Assembly: GCF_000315625.1 (NCBI RefSeq)
Contig: NW_005434663.1
Coordinates: forward strand, 800,666-864,665
Direction: 5' to 3'
Length of the DNA: 64,000 nucleotides
DNA from: Guillardia theta CCMP2712
Taxonomy: Eukaryota > Cryptophyceae > Pyrenomonadales > Geminigeraceae
The position numbers and the translations under genes were made by a program. Below the pieces are notes generated by a model that saw nothing but the letters and a program-made list of their open reading frames with translations, had not been told where the DNA came from and ran no database searches. Positions 9,885-19,792 of the stretch are shown piece after piece; the stretch's first letter is position 1, and every line of letters begins with the position of its first letter.

Positions 9885-10826
9885 CTACTCTTCACTGTAT
9901 TTAATGATCTCTCCATCCGTTAGCATGCACTTGCATTTCCCTTCCCCATCGACCAGCAGGACATCCAGGTTTTCCACGAGCTTGCATTCTTGTAGTTTTG
10001 AGATCACGATCGCAAGCGCTTCTGCAAGCGGCGGATCCCCTCCAACCACATACCCTCTGTAAATCTTACCTGATACGTGCGGTCTGGGTAAAGGTTTTGA
10101 GATCTCGTGCATGAGGTTTTCCAGTTCTTTCCCAACTAGTTCTTCCTTCCCTGCGAAGCCAACGTCTCGCAGCTTCTTACAGACTTTTCTGCCATACTCA
10201 CTCAATGTCTTCGTGTCCGCCGTCAACAAATGCTCATCCACAAACATCTCCAAAGCTTTCGTGAGAGACATGCCGCTGCTGGACAGGGCGAACTCAATCA
10301 GAGCTCGGTTGTTGGGTATGACCTTGAACCGCGATAATTCTCGGAGAGTTTCAATCTTCTGTTGCTGCAATTGCTTGTAGAGTCTCTCCTTGTCGGCCTT
10401 GATCTCTTTCAGCTGCATCTCCTTGTCGGCCTTGATCTCTTTCAGCTGCATCTCCTTGTCGGCCTTGATCTCTTTCAGCTGCATCTCCTTGTCGGCCTTG
10501 ATCACTTTCAGCTGCATCTCCTTGTCGGCAATGATTTTCTCCTTGTCGGCAATGAGTCTCTCCTTGTCGGCCTTGACTTCTTCTTCAAACTGTTTCTTCA
10601 TCTCATCCAGGCATAGCTCAATGCGACGAAGTCTGCTTGACTGCCACGGCCACCCTGACCAGCTTGCCGATCCTGTTGGGGACATGCTGAGGGGTCTTGG
10701 CAGCGTGATCTGCCGTAGCCTCTCCCGACCAACACTGTAGAGCAGCTGCTTATCTCCTCCTAGTCTTCCTTGTCTTCTCTGCATGCTCAGGCTGAAAACT
10801 CTCCTCAACATTTTCAGAAATACCAT
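9885..10826 (-). CDS. Coiled-coil protein of composite repeat (11-residue repeat type)
   Basis: 313-codon ORF from ATG 10826 (the other copy starts at the equivalent of 10811, MLRR). Order: basic N-terminus; conserved LGGDKQLLYSVGRER segment; charged coiled coil built from 33-base direct repeats encoding KADKEMQLKEI (about four units, 10380-10530); then a well-conserved globular half with RFKVIPNNRALIE, FVDEHLLTADTKTLSEYG and a C-terminus ending GEIIKYSEE. The paralogue at 20128-21360 keeps both ends but has an entirely different coiled-coil repeat. No catalytic motif recognised; function unknown. Confidence 0.6.
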   Translation of the reverse strand: MVFLKMLRRVFSLSMQRRQGRLGGDKQLLYSVGRERLRQITLPRPLSMSPTGSASWSGWPWQSSRLRRIELCLDEMKKQFEEEVKADKERLIADKEKIIADKEMQLKVIKADKEMQLKEIKADKEMQLKEIKADKEMQLKEIKADKERLYKQLQQQKIETLRELSRFKVIPNNRALIEFALSSSGMSLTKALEMFVDEHLLTADTKTLSEYGRKVCKKLRDVGFAGKEELVGKELENLMHEISKPLPRPHVSGKIYRGYVVGGDPPLAEALAIVISKLQECKLVENLDVLLVDGEGKCKCMLTDGEIIKYSEE

Positions 10827-10831
10827 GTGTC

Positions 10832-11167
10832 GTGATGGGTGAAATAGATTTCTTGCGACATGAATGGCAGCAAGAGGGATTGGATGCAGGAGAGATTTGG
10901 CAGGAGGAATACATGGCTTCGAACCAGGTCAGTAGAGAAGTTTCAAATACCCGATGTTATTCACCGAGTTTGAATCACCTGACACAGATCCCGAGACAAA
11001 CTGATTCCGTGTCATGTGGCATATTTCTGTGCGGAATAGCTGACTGCCTGTCTGGAAACATGGCGGTGAATTCATTTGGCCAAGGGGACATAGACGAGAT
11101 CCGGCAAGCGATGGAAAGGTTGTTGACAAAGGTGTATTTACCAGCGGAAGAAGTAAACGTGGAGTGA
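10832..11167 (+). pseudogene. Ulp1/SENP-type cysteine protease C-terminal fragment
   Basis: The ORF contains QIPRQTDSVSCGIFLCG, which matches the Ulp1 (C48) active-site region: Gln about six residues before an (S/D)CG(V/I)F(V/L)C box holding the catalytic Cys. A helical tail DIDEIRQAMERLL typical of the domain follows, ending at TGA 11165. The upstream part with the catalytic His and Asp is missing, because the sequence runs into the composite repeat at 10820. C48 domains are often carried by transposons as well as by host deSUMOylases. Probably a truncated remnant; a 3' exon of an unrecognised gene is possible. Confidence 0.55.
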
Positions 11168-11530
11168 TGGATGCCTTAAAACGAGGAGTTTGCAAAGTCC
11201 AGACTAGCATTGCAAGGTAGGGTAAAGGTACTTCGAAGATAAACACACGTGGACGAGTGTTGGGGACAGAAGGATAGTAGTTGCCATCACAGCGTTCACC
11301 ATCGTGAAACCAACAACCTGCCGACAACGTGCAATGGGCATAACAGGTAGTAGAGGATCTCAATGGGAGTAGCCCTGACAAGTAAGAGATGGTCTGATGA
11401 ACTGATATAGATAACTGCAGAGCTTGCCGCAGTGCCCCAGAATGTACGACACTGAACAGTGTTAGCAGCATTGGTGTGCGAATGACATACTCCGCGACGA
11501 TGTGGGATGAGTGAACGAGGGAGGAGTGGT

Positions 11531-11735
11531 GATGTAGCACCCCTCCTAGGTATAGTATGTCAGGGTGCCAGAAGGGGGTACTGTAGACTTTCCAACAAAG
11601 TGATGAAGTACCCCTCATGGGTATAGGATGTCAGGCTGCCACAAGGGGGTACTGTAGACTTTCCAAGAAAGTGATGAGGTACCCCTCCTATGTATAGCTG
11701 CCAGGAGGGGGTACTGTAGTCTGTTGGGGGTATGA
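11531..11735. repeat. 71-bp tandem repeat, about 2.9 units
   Basis: Units start at 11531, 11602 and 11673, each beginning GATG(T/A)AG or GATGAGG and carrying ACCCCTC...GGGGGTACTGTAGAC. The third is shortened. Open reading frames on the minus strand through this stretch are by-products of the repetition. Confidence 0.8.
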
Positions 11736-12146
11736 CGACCACCCCTGTGACAACCGATGTTCTCCGACAAAGGAGGGTGGGGGGTGGTGGATTGAGGAGA
11801 GGTGAGGGTAATCGGGGGGTAGTGAGAGGGAAGTGGTGGGGTAGTCGAATACAAGAATACTTTTTGTACCGTAATGATAAAAAGGTTGTTGACAATTATT
11901 AATTAGTACCAGATAGTACCCACCCCCTAGATGTACTTGCCTTGTTTGGACCGGTGAAGGCAGAGGAGAATATGCTTTAAAATAGATAAGATTTTAATCT
12001 GTAACCCATGATTTTGGGCTCTTTTCTGTCGAATACCCCATCAGATTGGATTAGAGCAACTAGGGGTTTTATAGAGCCTATAAAACTTTTTATAGACAGG
12101 TGCCGTAAGCACCGGTACCTGATTCTAGTGGTAGTGTGGGAAAAAC

Positions 12147-12147
<1 letters not shown>

Positions 12148-12185
<38 letters not shown>
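12148..12185. repeat. (AT)n microsatellite
   Basis: About 18 uninterrupted AT dinucleotides upstream of the TCP11 gene promoter. Confidence 0.9.
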
Positions 12186-12186
<1 letters not shown>

Positions 12187-12395
12187 TTTTTAAAACTGCC
12201 CGTTTTCTACCGTTATGCGGATATGTAACGGTCTTAGCAAGTTCCTGGCTAAACCTGACTACCCCCCAATGGGTACTCTCCCTGAGTTCGTGGAAAAAAT
12301 TGGAATTGGGTCGGGGTGAGTGCATGGCTATCTGACCCGGTACTTCATTTATTCCAGGTCTGGATAATGTGGGGGTTATCCACGATGGGCCACAG

Positions 12396-12472
12396 GGTGA
12401 GGGGGTGAGGTGGTGAGGGGGTGAGGGGGTGGGGGGTGCTGAGGAGGGGTAGGGGTGACCGGAGCTATAAAA
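12396..12472 (+). promoter_or_regulatory. G-run tract and TATA box upstream of TCP11 gene
   Basis: TATAAAA at 12466-12472 is a strong TATA-like element. It is preceded by a G-run-rich tract (12396-12456) with many GGGGG blocks that could fold as a G-quadruplex. A start about 25-30 bases downstream would give a pyrimidine-rich leader of about 210 bases before ATG 12711. Confidence 0.5.
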
Positions 12473-12710
12473 GCTGATCGGTTTCACAACCTTGCTCGTT
12501 CTTCCCTCACATCCATCTTCACTCCCTCCTTGCACCTCTCCTGCCACTCAAAACCACCTCCACACCTCCTCAGCTGCCTCCTCAGCTCTACTCCCACAGC
12601 CTCGCATACTTCTGCATAGAACCTCCTCGTTCTTTCATTGTATTCTCCCCACGATTCCCCCTCCCTTGTTCCCCAGAATCCTTTCCCAAGTGCAAAACCT
12701 TTCCCAAAAC

Positions 12711-15194
12711 ATGCCCTCTATCACTCATTCAAATTCATACAACATCCACAGAAGTGATATCAAAGATCAGGATGTTTCTTGTAGAAAAAGAAAAGAATCC
12801 TCGATAGTTTTCTCCGATACAGATCTCCAACAGTACGTTCCTGACATTCAAAGTATAAAGCGACAACGATACCCGAATGGTTGCACTAACGAGTCAAACA
12901 AGATTGAGATCTGTGAACTTCCTTGCACGCAAATTCATCGGGCTGGTGAGCCACTCCTCATGCAAAGAAGAGCGTCTGCAAAAATCATTTTACGCTTTTT
13001 TCAATACAATGCCTGTAAGAAATCGCTGAAACGGCTAGTTGCAGCGTTGCAGCGAACTCAACTTGTTCAAACGTGGCCTTCAGATGTAATTTTTCAAGCT
13101 ATGGTGAATCGCTCTCAGAAGAAGTGGGTTGTCAGAGACTTCAGACATCTAATAACAAGCATTATCTTCCTCATCCAGCGCGCTATTGTCAAGCGAGGCC
13201 TCCCACTGGACAAGGACGAGACGGTAGAGCAGTTCAACGTCCGAGTCCTCATGGCCGCCTTTCTCGTCGTCAACCGACCCGGCAGCTGCTTCGAGAGCAT
13301 CGGCCACCTCGAGAAACAAGTGCAGCATGCCGCCGCCGACCTCGTCACAAGCATTAGACAAATATGCGCTGGAATTGAAAACTCTCGCGCTCAGCCTCTC
13401 ACACAGCATGATTGGAGCTCGTGGAGGCCCTTCCTCAAGCAGCTCAACGTCTACCTCGCTCGCTTCAAGGACTGGAAAGTCCCGGACGAGCACAAGCTCA
13501 CCGAGCGCATCAAGCATGCGCTTCTCGCCCTCTACCGTGCGGAGTCACACCTCAGCCCTGACGCCCAGGAGTACATGTCTGTGAAGGAGGAGTTCCGAGC
13601 GCAGAAGGCGAAGCTCCGAGCCAAGATGCTACAGATCGCAGGAGCCCAGGGGCTGGAGAGCTTCGACGAGGCGCTAAGGCAGCAAGGCTTCACTGCGGTC
13701 GACGCGGAGCCGTCGGAGGAGACAGCTTCGTCCTCCTCGCAAGGGGCCGGGAGCAGCTCGAGGCCAGCAGAGCTACCGTCCTCGACGAATGCGTCCGGGC
13801 TGTCTTCGCTGCCCGGCCGGATGACCAACGAGCAGCTGGCGCATGAGCTGCTGCTGGATCCCGCCTTCAAGCTCGACGAGCAGGGGGCAGGCTACCTCGA
13901 CAACCCCGTGCTGTCCAAGGTGAGGGAGAGCTTCAAGGTGGCTTTCTGGGACAGCCTGGTAGACGACCTGAGGCTCACCCCGCCGTGCTACGTGCGAGTG
14001 CTCAAGGTGGTAGGGGAGGTGAGGGACGGGATGATCGACCTATCGCCTAGCCGGAGCAAGGAGCTCAAGGAGAAGATCGACACGGCCTACTGGCAAGAGC
14101 AGATCGAGTCAGGGGCGCTGGACTGGTCGTCGTGTGTGTCGTTGATCGAGGGGATGCTGGGGATTGCAATGGAGATGCAGGAGCCCTCGCGGAAGCAGGA
14201 GACGCAGGCAGGCTGGAAGGCTCTCGAGGAGGAGCTCCGAGCTGGCACGCCAGAGGACCAGCCGACGCTGTTCTGCAAGGCGCTGGAGTATGTGCTGGGG
14301 CGGGTGAACGTCATGAGAGTAGACGCGGCCAACGCCCGGCTACGGAACATCGCTCACGTCATTCAGAACCACGGGATCGAGTACGAGCGAGCGCACATGG
14401 ACAAGAAGATTAAAGCCAACCCAGCCTACCTCCAGCGCACGCCAGAGTGGATCCGGGCGGTGGTAGAGAAGGAGGTAGGGAGGGGCCGGGCAGTCCTGTC
14501 GAAGCTCGTGCAGGGCGAGGGCGCGGCGTACGAGCAGATCCACACGGCTGCGGTCTTGAGCCTGATCATGGGGAGTGAGCCCGTCAAGACCGACGCTTGC
14601 CCAGAGACCCTGCAGCTGGACATCAGCAGGCTACGCAAGTACCACGCGGACTTCCACTTCGACGTGCTGGCGGCGTGCATGCTAGCGGTGGCGTCGCAGC
14701 GACTGATGGCGACGAAGAAGGACCCGAAGGTGACGGAGCTGCTGGAGCACTTGAAGACGTCGCTCAACAGCTTCGAGGCGTCGCTTGTCGACAAGGAGGA
14801 GCGTGTCAAGGCAGCGACGTCGAGCTTCGAGGCCGAGCTGTCAGCGGCAGAGAAGGAGGTCATCGCCTCTTGCCTGTCGCCCAGCCAGCCGTCAGCGTAC
14901 TCGAGGGAGATGCTGGAGAGGCTTCTTGCGGTGCCTGCGATGGTCTTGGAGAAGAGCTACGGGCCGATGGAGGAGCAGTGGCTGCGGCTGGTGTCAGCGG
15001 ACGGGAGCAAGGTCGAGTCGGGTGTGCCGCAGTCGCCGTTTGTGAGGAACGTGTACGAGCGTGTTGTGAGGAATGCGAGGAGGGTGCGGAAGGTGATCAG
15101 CTTGAACCGCAAGGTGCACTACGACAGGTACAACCAGATGATCTTGGCGGAGAGCCAGGAGTTGATGGAGAGGAGGCAGGAGGATTTATTGTAG
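12711..15194 (+). CDS. TCP11-like protein without the lipase domain
   Basis: The frame is open from further upstream, but 12711 is its first ATG, so the protein is 827 residues. The N-terminus (about 75 residues) is unrelated to the lipase paralogue. From about residue 85 a helical stretch (RASAKIILRFFQ...) is homologous but divergent, and from 13431 to 15163 the DNA is nearly identical to 5551-7283 on the other strand. The TCP11-like region includes FWDSLVDDLRLTPP, an ANARLRN segment and the IEYERAHMDK motif. The C-terminus is short (ELMERRQEDLL) where the paralogue has a 60-residue tail. Base composition is patchy: GC-rich 13160-13350, AT-rich 13355-13425, GC-rich afterwards. TATA box at 12466. 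Role unknown. Confidence 0.8.
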   Translation: MPSITHSNSYNIHRSDIKDQDVSCRKRKESSIVFSDTDLQQYVPDIQSIKRQRYPNGCTNESNKIEICELPCTQIHRAGEPLLMQRRASAKIILRFFQYNACKKSLKRLVAALQRTQLVQTWPSDVIFQAMVNRSQKKWVVRDFRHLITSIIFLIQRAIVKRGLPLDKDETVEQFNVRVLMAAFLVVNRPGSCFESIGHLEKQVQHAAADLVTSIRQICAGIENSRAQPLTQHDWSSWRPFLKQLNVYLARFKDWKVPDEHKLTERIKHALLALYRAESHLSPDAQEYMSVKEEFRAQKAKLRAKMLQIAGAQGLESFDEALRQQGFTAVDAEPSEETASSSSQGAGSSSRPAELPSSTNASGLSSLPGRMTNEQLAHELLLDPAFKLDEQGAGYLDNPVLSKVRESFKVAFWDSLVDDLRLTPPCYVRVLKVVGEVRDGMIDLSPSRSKELKEKIDTAYWQEQIESGALDWSSCVSLIEGMLGIAMEMQEPSRKQETQAGWKALEEELRAGTPEDQPTLFCKALEYVLGRVNVMRVDAANARLRNIAHVIQNHGIEYERAHMDKKIKANPAYLQRTPEWIRAVVEKEVGRGRAVLSKLVQGEGAAYEQIHTAAVLSLIMGSEPVKTDACPETLQLDISRLRKYHADFHFDVLAACMLAVASQRLMATKKDPKVTELLEHLKTSLNSFEASLVDKEERVKAATSSFEAELSAAEKEVIASCLSPSQPSAYSREMLERLLAVPAMVLEKSYGPMEEQWLRLVSADGSKVESGVPQSPFVRNVYERVVRNARRVRKVISLNRKVHYDRYNQMILAESQELMERRQEDLL
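13431..15163 (+). repeat. Inverted near-identical copy B of the TCP11 3' module
   Basis: Partner of 5551-7283. Same length, about 98% identical at protein level, with sharp boundaries inside the coding sequence at both ends. The outer distance between the two copies is about 9.6 kb. Confidence 0.9.
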
Positions 15195-15430
15195 ATATGT
15201 CGATACAAAGTTATGCTTGTTGAATGTAAGGAGTCAGTGTAATTGAATGAAGTTTCTCAATCGCTATAGCTCTTCACTCGGGTCGTGGCTTTATCCTGAA
15301 CTTCAAGGCCCCCCAGTAACTTCAATCTCCATGCTTCAAGGCTTCAGGCCGCCTGTCCTGCGAAGCCGCAGTGTTTCTTCAACTGGCAACATCGGATTGA
15401 GCAAGGGCCACTGCCAACGGTGCTGAGTCT
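15195..15430. other. 3' flank of TCP11 gene
   Basis: Nothing coding is seen; it should contain the 3' untranslated region. It passes into a GC-rich repeat at about 15430. Confidence 0.4.
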
Positions 15431-15960
15431 GACTCATTGAGGCCGGGGCCGGGCACGTCTGGTAGGGCCCGGCCCGGGCTTACGCGCCCCGGACCCGGCC
15501 CGTGACTCCGCCGCGGGGCCGGGCGGGGGGATCACTTGAACAAACTGGGTCCAATCTTTACTCAAAGTTAAGTTAAAAATCAGTACGAGGACAATCAGGA
15601 GAGTCGAAGAGGCTTGACCCTGACATTGTCGCACAGGCCAAACGGCGAGAAGAGAATGACAGCGAGAACCAAACCCAATCCTGCCGACTGCTGTCTCCCA
15701 AACTTAACTGATACCTTCACTTAACGCCATGCCAGCGATGTCGCGGTGGCCGCCGCCGAAGGAATGAGACGCATACCGGGACTCCCGGATGCACCCGCGA
15801 TGATGGCAGCGTAGGACAGGGAGGCCTTGAGCTGACGAACCAATCCTGCCAACTTGAACCGTGAACGCCAGTGACCCGGACCGCAGTGAAAGACCACGGT
15901 GAGCCGGTGACTCACGGCCCGGCCCGGCCGGACTCCAACCGAGTAAGGTATAGGCTCTGT
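15430..15960. repeat. GC-rich dispersed repeat, copy 1
   Basis: CCGGGCC-rich sequence. It contains TTTACTCAAAGTTAAGT near 15556 and a segment at 15708-15745 that is the reverse complement of one near 61770-61840. The same ingredients (GGCCCGG blocks, the TTTACTCAAAG word, GGTATCAGTTAAG) recur at 61650-62170. Many short ORFs here are composition artefacts. Confidence 0.6.
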
Positions 15961-15981
15961 ATAGGCTCCCGGTGATGAGGG

Positions 15982-18873
15982 ATGGGCAGGATGAGGCGCA
16001 ATGGAACTTTGATGGTGTGCCTGCTTCATGGCCTCGCGCTTCAGTCGCTGGGGTTTCAACTGCCTTCAAGCCTGATGGCTGAGAAGATGCTGGCTGCTGC
16101 CGCTCGAGCTCTCTCCTCTCCCCTGCCTCCTCCGGGAGGATCATGGAAGCCCATACCTCGACTGCATCGAACCTCGAGGATACGACTCGGGCAGGGACTG
16201 ACGAGCCAAGGGGACGAGGAGATGGAGAAGTTCCTTTCGATGGCAGAAACGCTGCTGAGGCAGAACGACGATGAACTTGACTCGCTCTCGTTCGGCAGGA
16301 AGTGGAGAGCGATGTTCCCAGGCAAGGATCTCGATTCGTTCACGAGAGAGAGGCGGGCGACGGTCGCCCAGTTGCTCTCATCATCTGATCGTTTCAGCGT
16401 CTCCAAGAAGCCTAACTCTGCTGCAAAGATATTTCGACTGAAGGACTCACAGAGGTCAAAGACGGTCGAAAAGAAAGATAGCACCAGAGGGTATGCCTTC
16501 TCGGTTGTGAAGACGTTGGACGTGCCCACGGGAGGGGGCCTCGGCGAATCGGAGTTCAATGCAACCAGGCCGAAGAGTTCAGCTTTCAGGGCGAGCGAGA
16601 GTGCGTTGAAGCTGATGGATGCTTGGTCCCAAGCAGCGACGAGTGCGAATTCATCAACTCAAGCTGAGAAGGAAGAGAGAAGTCTGAACCTGATGAAACA
16701 AGTTGGTAATGTGACCTCAGTCCAGTTTTACAACAGAATGATCAGGCAATACGTTGAGTCTGTTTCCGAAGGAGACAAGATGGCTCTCTTTAAGGCTCTT
16801 GATGCCTTGGCTGAAATGCGTCGTAAAAACCTTGAAGTGAATCTTTTGACAATCAACTCCGTCCTAACAGTGTGCAAGAAAGCTGCAGGCACAGATCAAA
16901 TGGAAGAAGCTGTAAACGCTGCTTTTGATATCTTTGAAGACATGAAATCCATGAAATTGCCACCTGACCTCGTCACCTTCAATCTACTCTTGGAAACATG
17001 CTCAAATGCCATTGAATGCGGATATGCCGAATGCTTTGACAAAGCATCGAGCGTTTTTGATAAGATGCAAGAATATCAAATCAAGCCAAACGTAGCCAGC
17101 TATAACATGTTGTTATTCTCTTGCTCGAGAGCTGCCCGGGACAGTGGTCCAATGATCATTAGCAAGTGCTTTCACATTCTGGATCTGATGGAGGAGGACG
17201 GACTGCTGCCGGACACGTCAGTGTTCAACGCCATGATCGATGCTTGTGCAAAATCAGCGACAGGAAACGATGGGGTAAGCGTTGGGCTGCAGATATTGGA
17301 GAGGATGTCTGCAAACAGGATCGAGCCTGATGTTATCACATACAACTCACTCATCAACGTTTGTGCGATGTCTGCTGCCGACGGCGACACCAACGCCTTT
17401 GCGAATGCCCAGGAAATTCTCTACATGATGCTGAAGAATGGAGTCAGGTAGGCCTCTCCATCCCTTGCTAGGATAGTATTAACCACTCCAAGATATCCGC
17501 CTGATTGTTGCTCAATCAATGGTCGTTTTTTCGCTTTGACTCCTTTGCATAGGCCCAACGTTGTTACATTCAATTCTCTTGCTACTATCATTGTTCGTGC
17601 AGTCCAGGCGGGTGAAATCACAGACCCAGGAGCTGCCGCCTCTCAAGGGCAGCAAGTACAACATGTAAACGACTTGACGGTGATTGATGTCCTTGGCAGG
17701 TGATAGACATGATGATTCAAGCGGGAGTTCAGCCGAATGTGATCACTTACAATGCGATCTTGTCGGCTGTCGTTCGTGCCAAGTCTGGAGACCCAGGGCA
17801 GTCTCAAGAGGAAATCATGAATGTGAGCAACAGAAGCAGCTAAGATCTGGATGGATCGATGTGACATTCATGGCCAGATTATCACTAAGATGTCATTGAC
17901 TGGCATTCTACCGAATGCTGTCACCTTTCAAATGATAATGGAGGTTTTCTAGCTCATTGAATTTGCTATGCGTCTTATTCCACCACAGGATTTGGCAAAG
18001 TTTGGAGACTCGACGGAGTCCCAACGTGTTCTTGGAGCTTTACAGCTCCTTCAGGTGCTCTCAGCCCTTACGAGTTTGTTTAGGATAGGTGAAGTTCGTG
18101 TTCAAAGGTTAGGAAGTCCGGCGATGACTCGATCTTCAACTACGTCGTGGACATGTCAGGTGCAGACTTGCGTGCATCCATTTCTAACGCCATGTCTTCA
18201 GATGCCAAAGGAGCGAAGAGCGAGTCAAACTCCTAATCCCCATTATCAAGTGCTCAGGCAGAGATGCCCAAACGCCAGCCCTGATTCGAAGATAGGTACC
18301 TTACTGAGAATGACATGGTTCCGAACGTCTTCACCTTCAACGCCTTGTTGTCGAGGTGCAAGTCTTTCGGTCAGCCTGCTCTTTTGTCTGCCTTGCAGGA
18401 CGTGATGGCGAACAGGTGGGGACGGGCTAAAAGAAGCTATTCTCCTTGTAGAGACGATGAGACAGCACGATGTCAAGATCAACGACAGGACGTTCGCTCT
18501 CGTCCAGGAGGTCCGCAAGGTGCCCCCGTCACAAGTCTCCAGTGCTCGCTCTCCGTGACAGGCTGCAGGCACACGAGGAGGACCCGGAGCTACGTGGAGT
18601 GCAGGCATGGGACTTGTTCTCGGTGCGGCCCGTCTCTCGAGGGCTCCGGCTCTGACGCGCGTGTGGTTGCAGGAAGAATTGATCGAGCACAACCGGCAAA
18701 AGGAGGCGAGGATCAAGTTGGTGTAAGTCGTTTTTCTCCTACTTGCTCTACCCCCTCCTGATCCTCCCTTCAGCCCCATCGACTGCACTTTGGAGGACAT
18801 GGTCAACATGAAAGGGAACTGGGTGCCTTTTTATGAGGTCGACGACTTCGAACCACCCGGAGAGGAACGATAG
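15982..18873 (+). CDS. Plastid-targeted pentatricopeptide-repeat (PPR) protein
   Basis: Twelve exons: 15982-17447, 17553-17655, 17700-17822, 17878-17943, 17989-18054, 18108-18159, 18219-18249, 18296-18369, 18416-18519, 18569-18622, 18673-18722, 18774-18873. They sum to 763 codons; introns are 44-105 nt. The start MGRMRRNGTLMVCLLHGLAL forms a signal peptide ending LQSLG, followed by FQLPSS, the Phe-led start of a transit peptide for a complex red plastid. After a basic linker come P-type PPR motifs with the usual P-(N/D)-x-x-T-(Y/F)-N core: PPDLVTFNLLL, IKPNVASYNMLL, IEPDVITYNSLI, PNVVTFNSL, QPNVITYNAIL, VPNVFTFNALL. PPR proteins bind organelle RNA, one base per repeat, and direct splicing, editing or stability. 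The C-terminus is acidic (VDDFEPPGEER). The junctions at 18159/18219 and 18249/18296 are the least sure. The last exon is partly copied at 22181. Confidence 0.85.
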
Positions 18874-19792
18874 GGCAGTTCACCGCCTTCTCCTGGGCCT
18901 CAGTTGGGGGAGTTTGACGACTTGTACCCAGCCGTTATCGGACGTCTGGAGATGTGAAGCAACTTCACGTCAAAGTGTAGTGTAGCCTTAGGAGGGATAG
19001 AGCCCGGGTACCTGCGCACGCAAGGGCAGCAGCGTCAGTTCAAGTCACAAGGGAACACAGCGATACCCCTGGTCTCCGTAAGCCAGGGAAGGAGGAATCG
19101 TTAGCCTGCGGGGACAGTCAGGGGTCCACAACGAGCCCTCAGTGCCGTACTTGCGCTCTCCTCCTACTCTCATGCCCTGCAGGCCGATGTCGTCGCCTTT
19201 GATGACCTTGATGGATGTGTCAAGCCCGCCGGCTCCACCATAATCATATCACCTGCCCTTCTCGGAACATGAAGACATACTTTCCTTGATCAAACACAGA
19301 TCTTGTGTAACATAAAGTCAATCAACTTGCTGTGCTTAATCAAGTGTCATTACCCATCTTGCAGTTTTCCAACGTATCCGATCGTTGCCGTGTCTCCGGG
19401 TTCGAGCTGTTCTCCACTACCAACCTTCACATCCTTCACCTGTCCTGACAATCATCGCACAAGAACAGCAAGAAGGCGCGAGTTCCTGCAGGCCTAGATC
19501 CATTCTAGCCTGCGCTAGACTGAGAGCGAGCTCGGGAGCATGGCCAGGCATTCTCCCCCATTACCTGTGTGAGGGCGTAAGAGGAGGAGGAGGAGGAGGA
19601 GGAGGAGGAGGAGGAGAAGGATGAGGAGGAGCACTACCAGCAATCGTTCATGCAGTCGAAACCTCCACTAGGCGACGACACAGTCTTGAGGTAGCACACG
19701 CCCTTCGCAGGATGGTACGTGTACCCCCTACAAGCTTCATGCTGCGAACACGCTTGCTTGCATGCAACGCCTAACAACCACGTCATGCGTCG
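18874..19792. other. PPR 3' flank; no gene seen
   Basis: Short ORFs here recur identically in the right-hand copy and have no coding character. A (GGA)n microsatellite lies at 19581-19625. Confidence 0.5.

Larger units (their letters stand above)
9060..10820 (-). mobile_element. Composite repeat, copy 1 (coiled-coil ORF, RNase H scrap, short ORF)
   Basis: This block reappears in opposite orientation at 20121-22112. Order on the minus strand is: coiled-coil ORF (10826-9885), RNase H-like scrap on the opposite strand (9637-9876), palindromic spacer (9600-9620), short ORF (9581-9288), then a 111-base block (9060-9170). The last block is inverted relative to copy 2. Homology at the left of the coiled-coil ORF begins at 10820, just upstream of its conserved MLRR start. 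Boundaries were judged by eye and no terminal inverted repeat or target-site duplication was recognised. It may be a degenerate transposon or a gene-carrying segmental repeat. Confidence 0.55.
11168..12465. other. Non-coding region between composite repeat and TCP11 gene
   Basis: Apart from the 71-bp tandem repeat and an AT microsatellite, nothing coding is supported. The stretch 11750-11930 and 12350-12450 is strongly G-skewed on the + strand. Confidence 0.5.

Noticed and set aside
11560-11895. Minus-strand ORFs over 10929-11895
   Set aside because: They cross the 71-bp tandem repeats and translate them in register; composition is Leu/Pro/Thr-rich with no motif.
19303-19624. ORF pair at 19303-19624, repeated at 22661-22855
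   Set aside because: Conserved only because the whole 1.06-kb DNA is duplicated; substitutions do not favour silent sites and no signature is seen.
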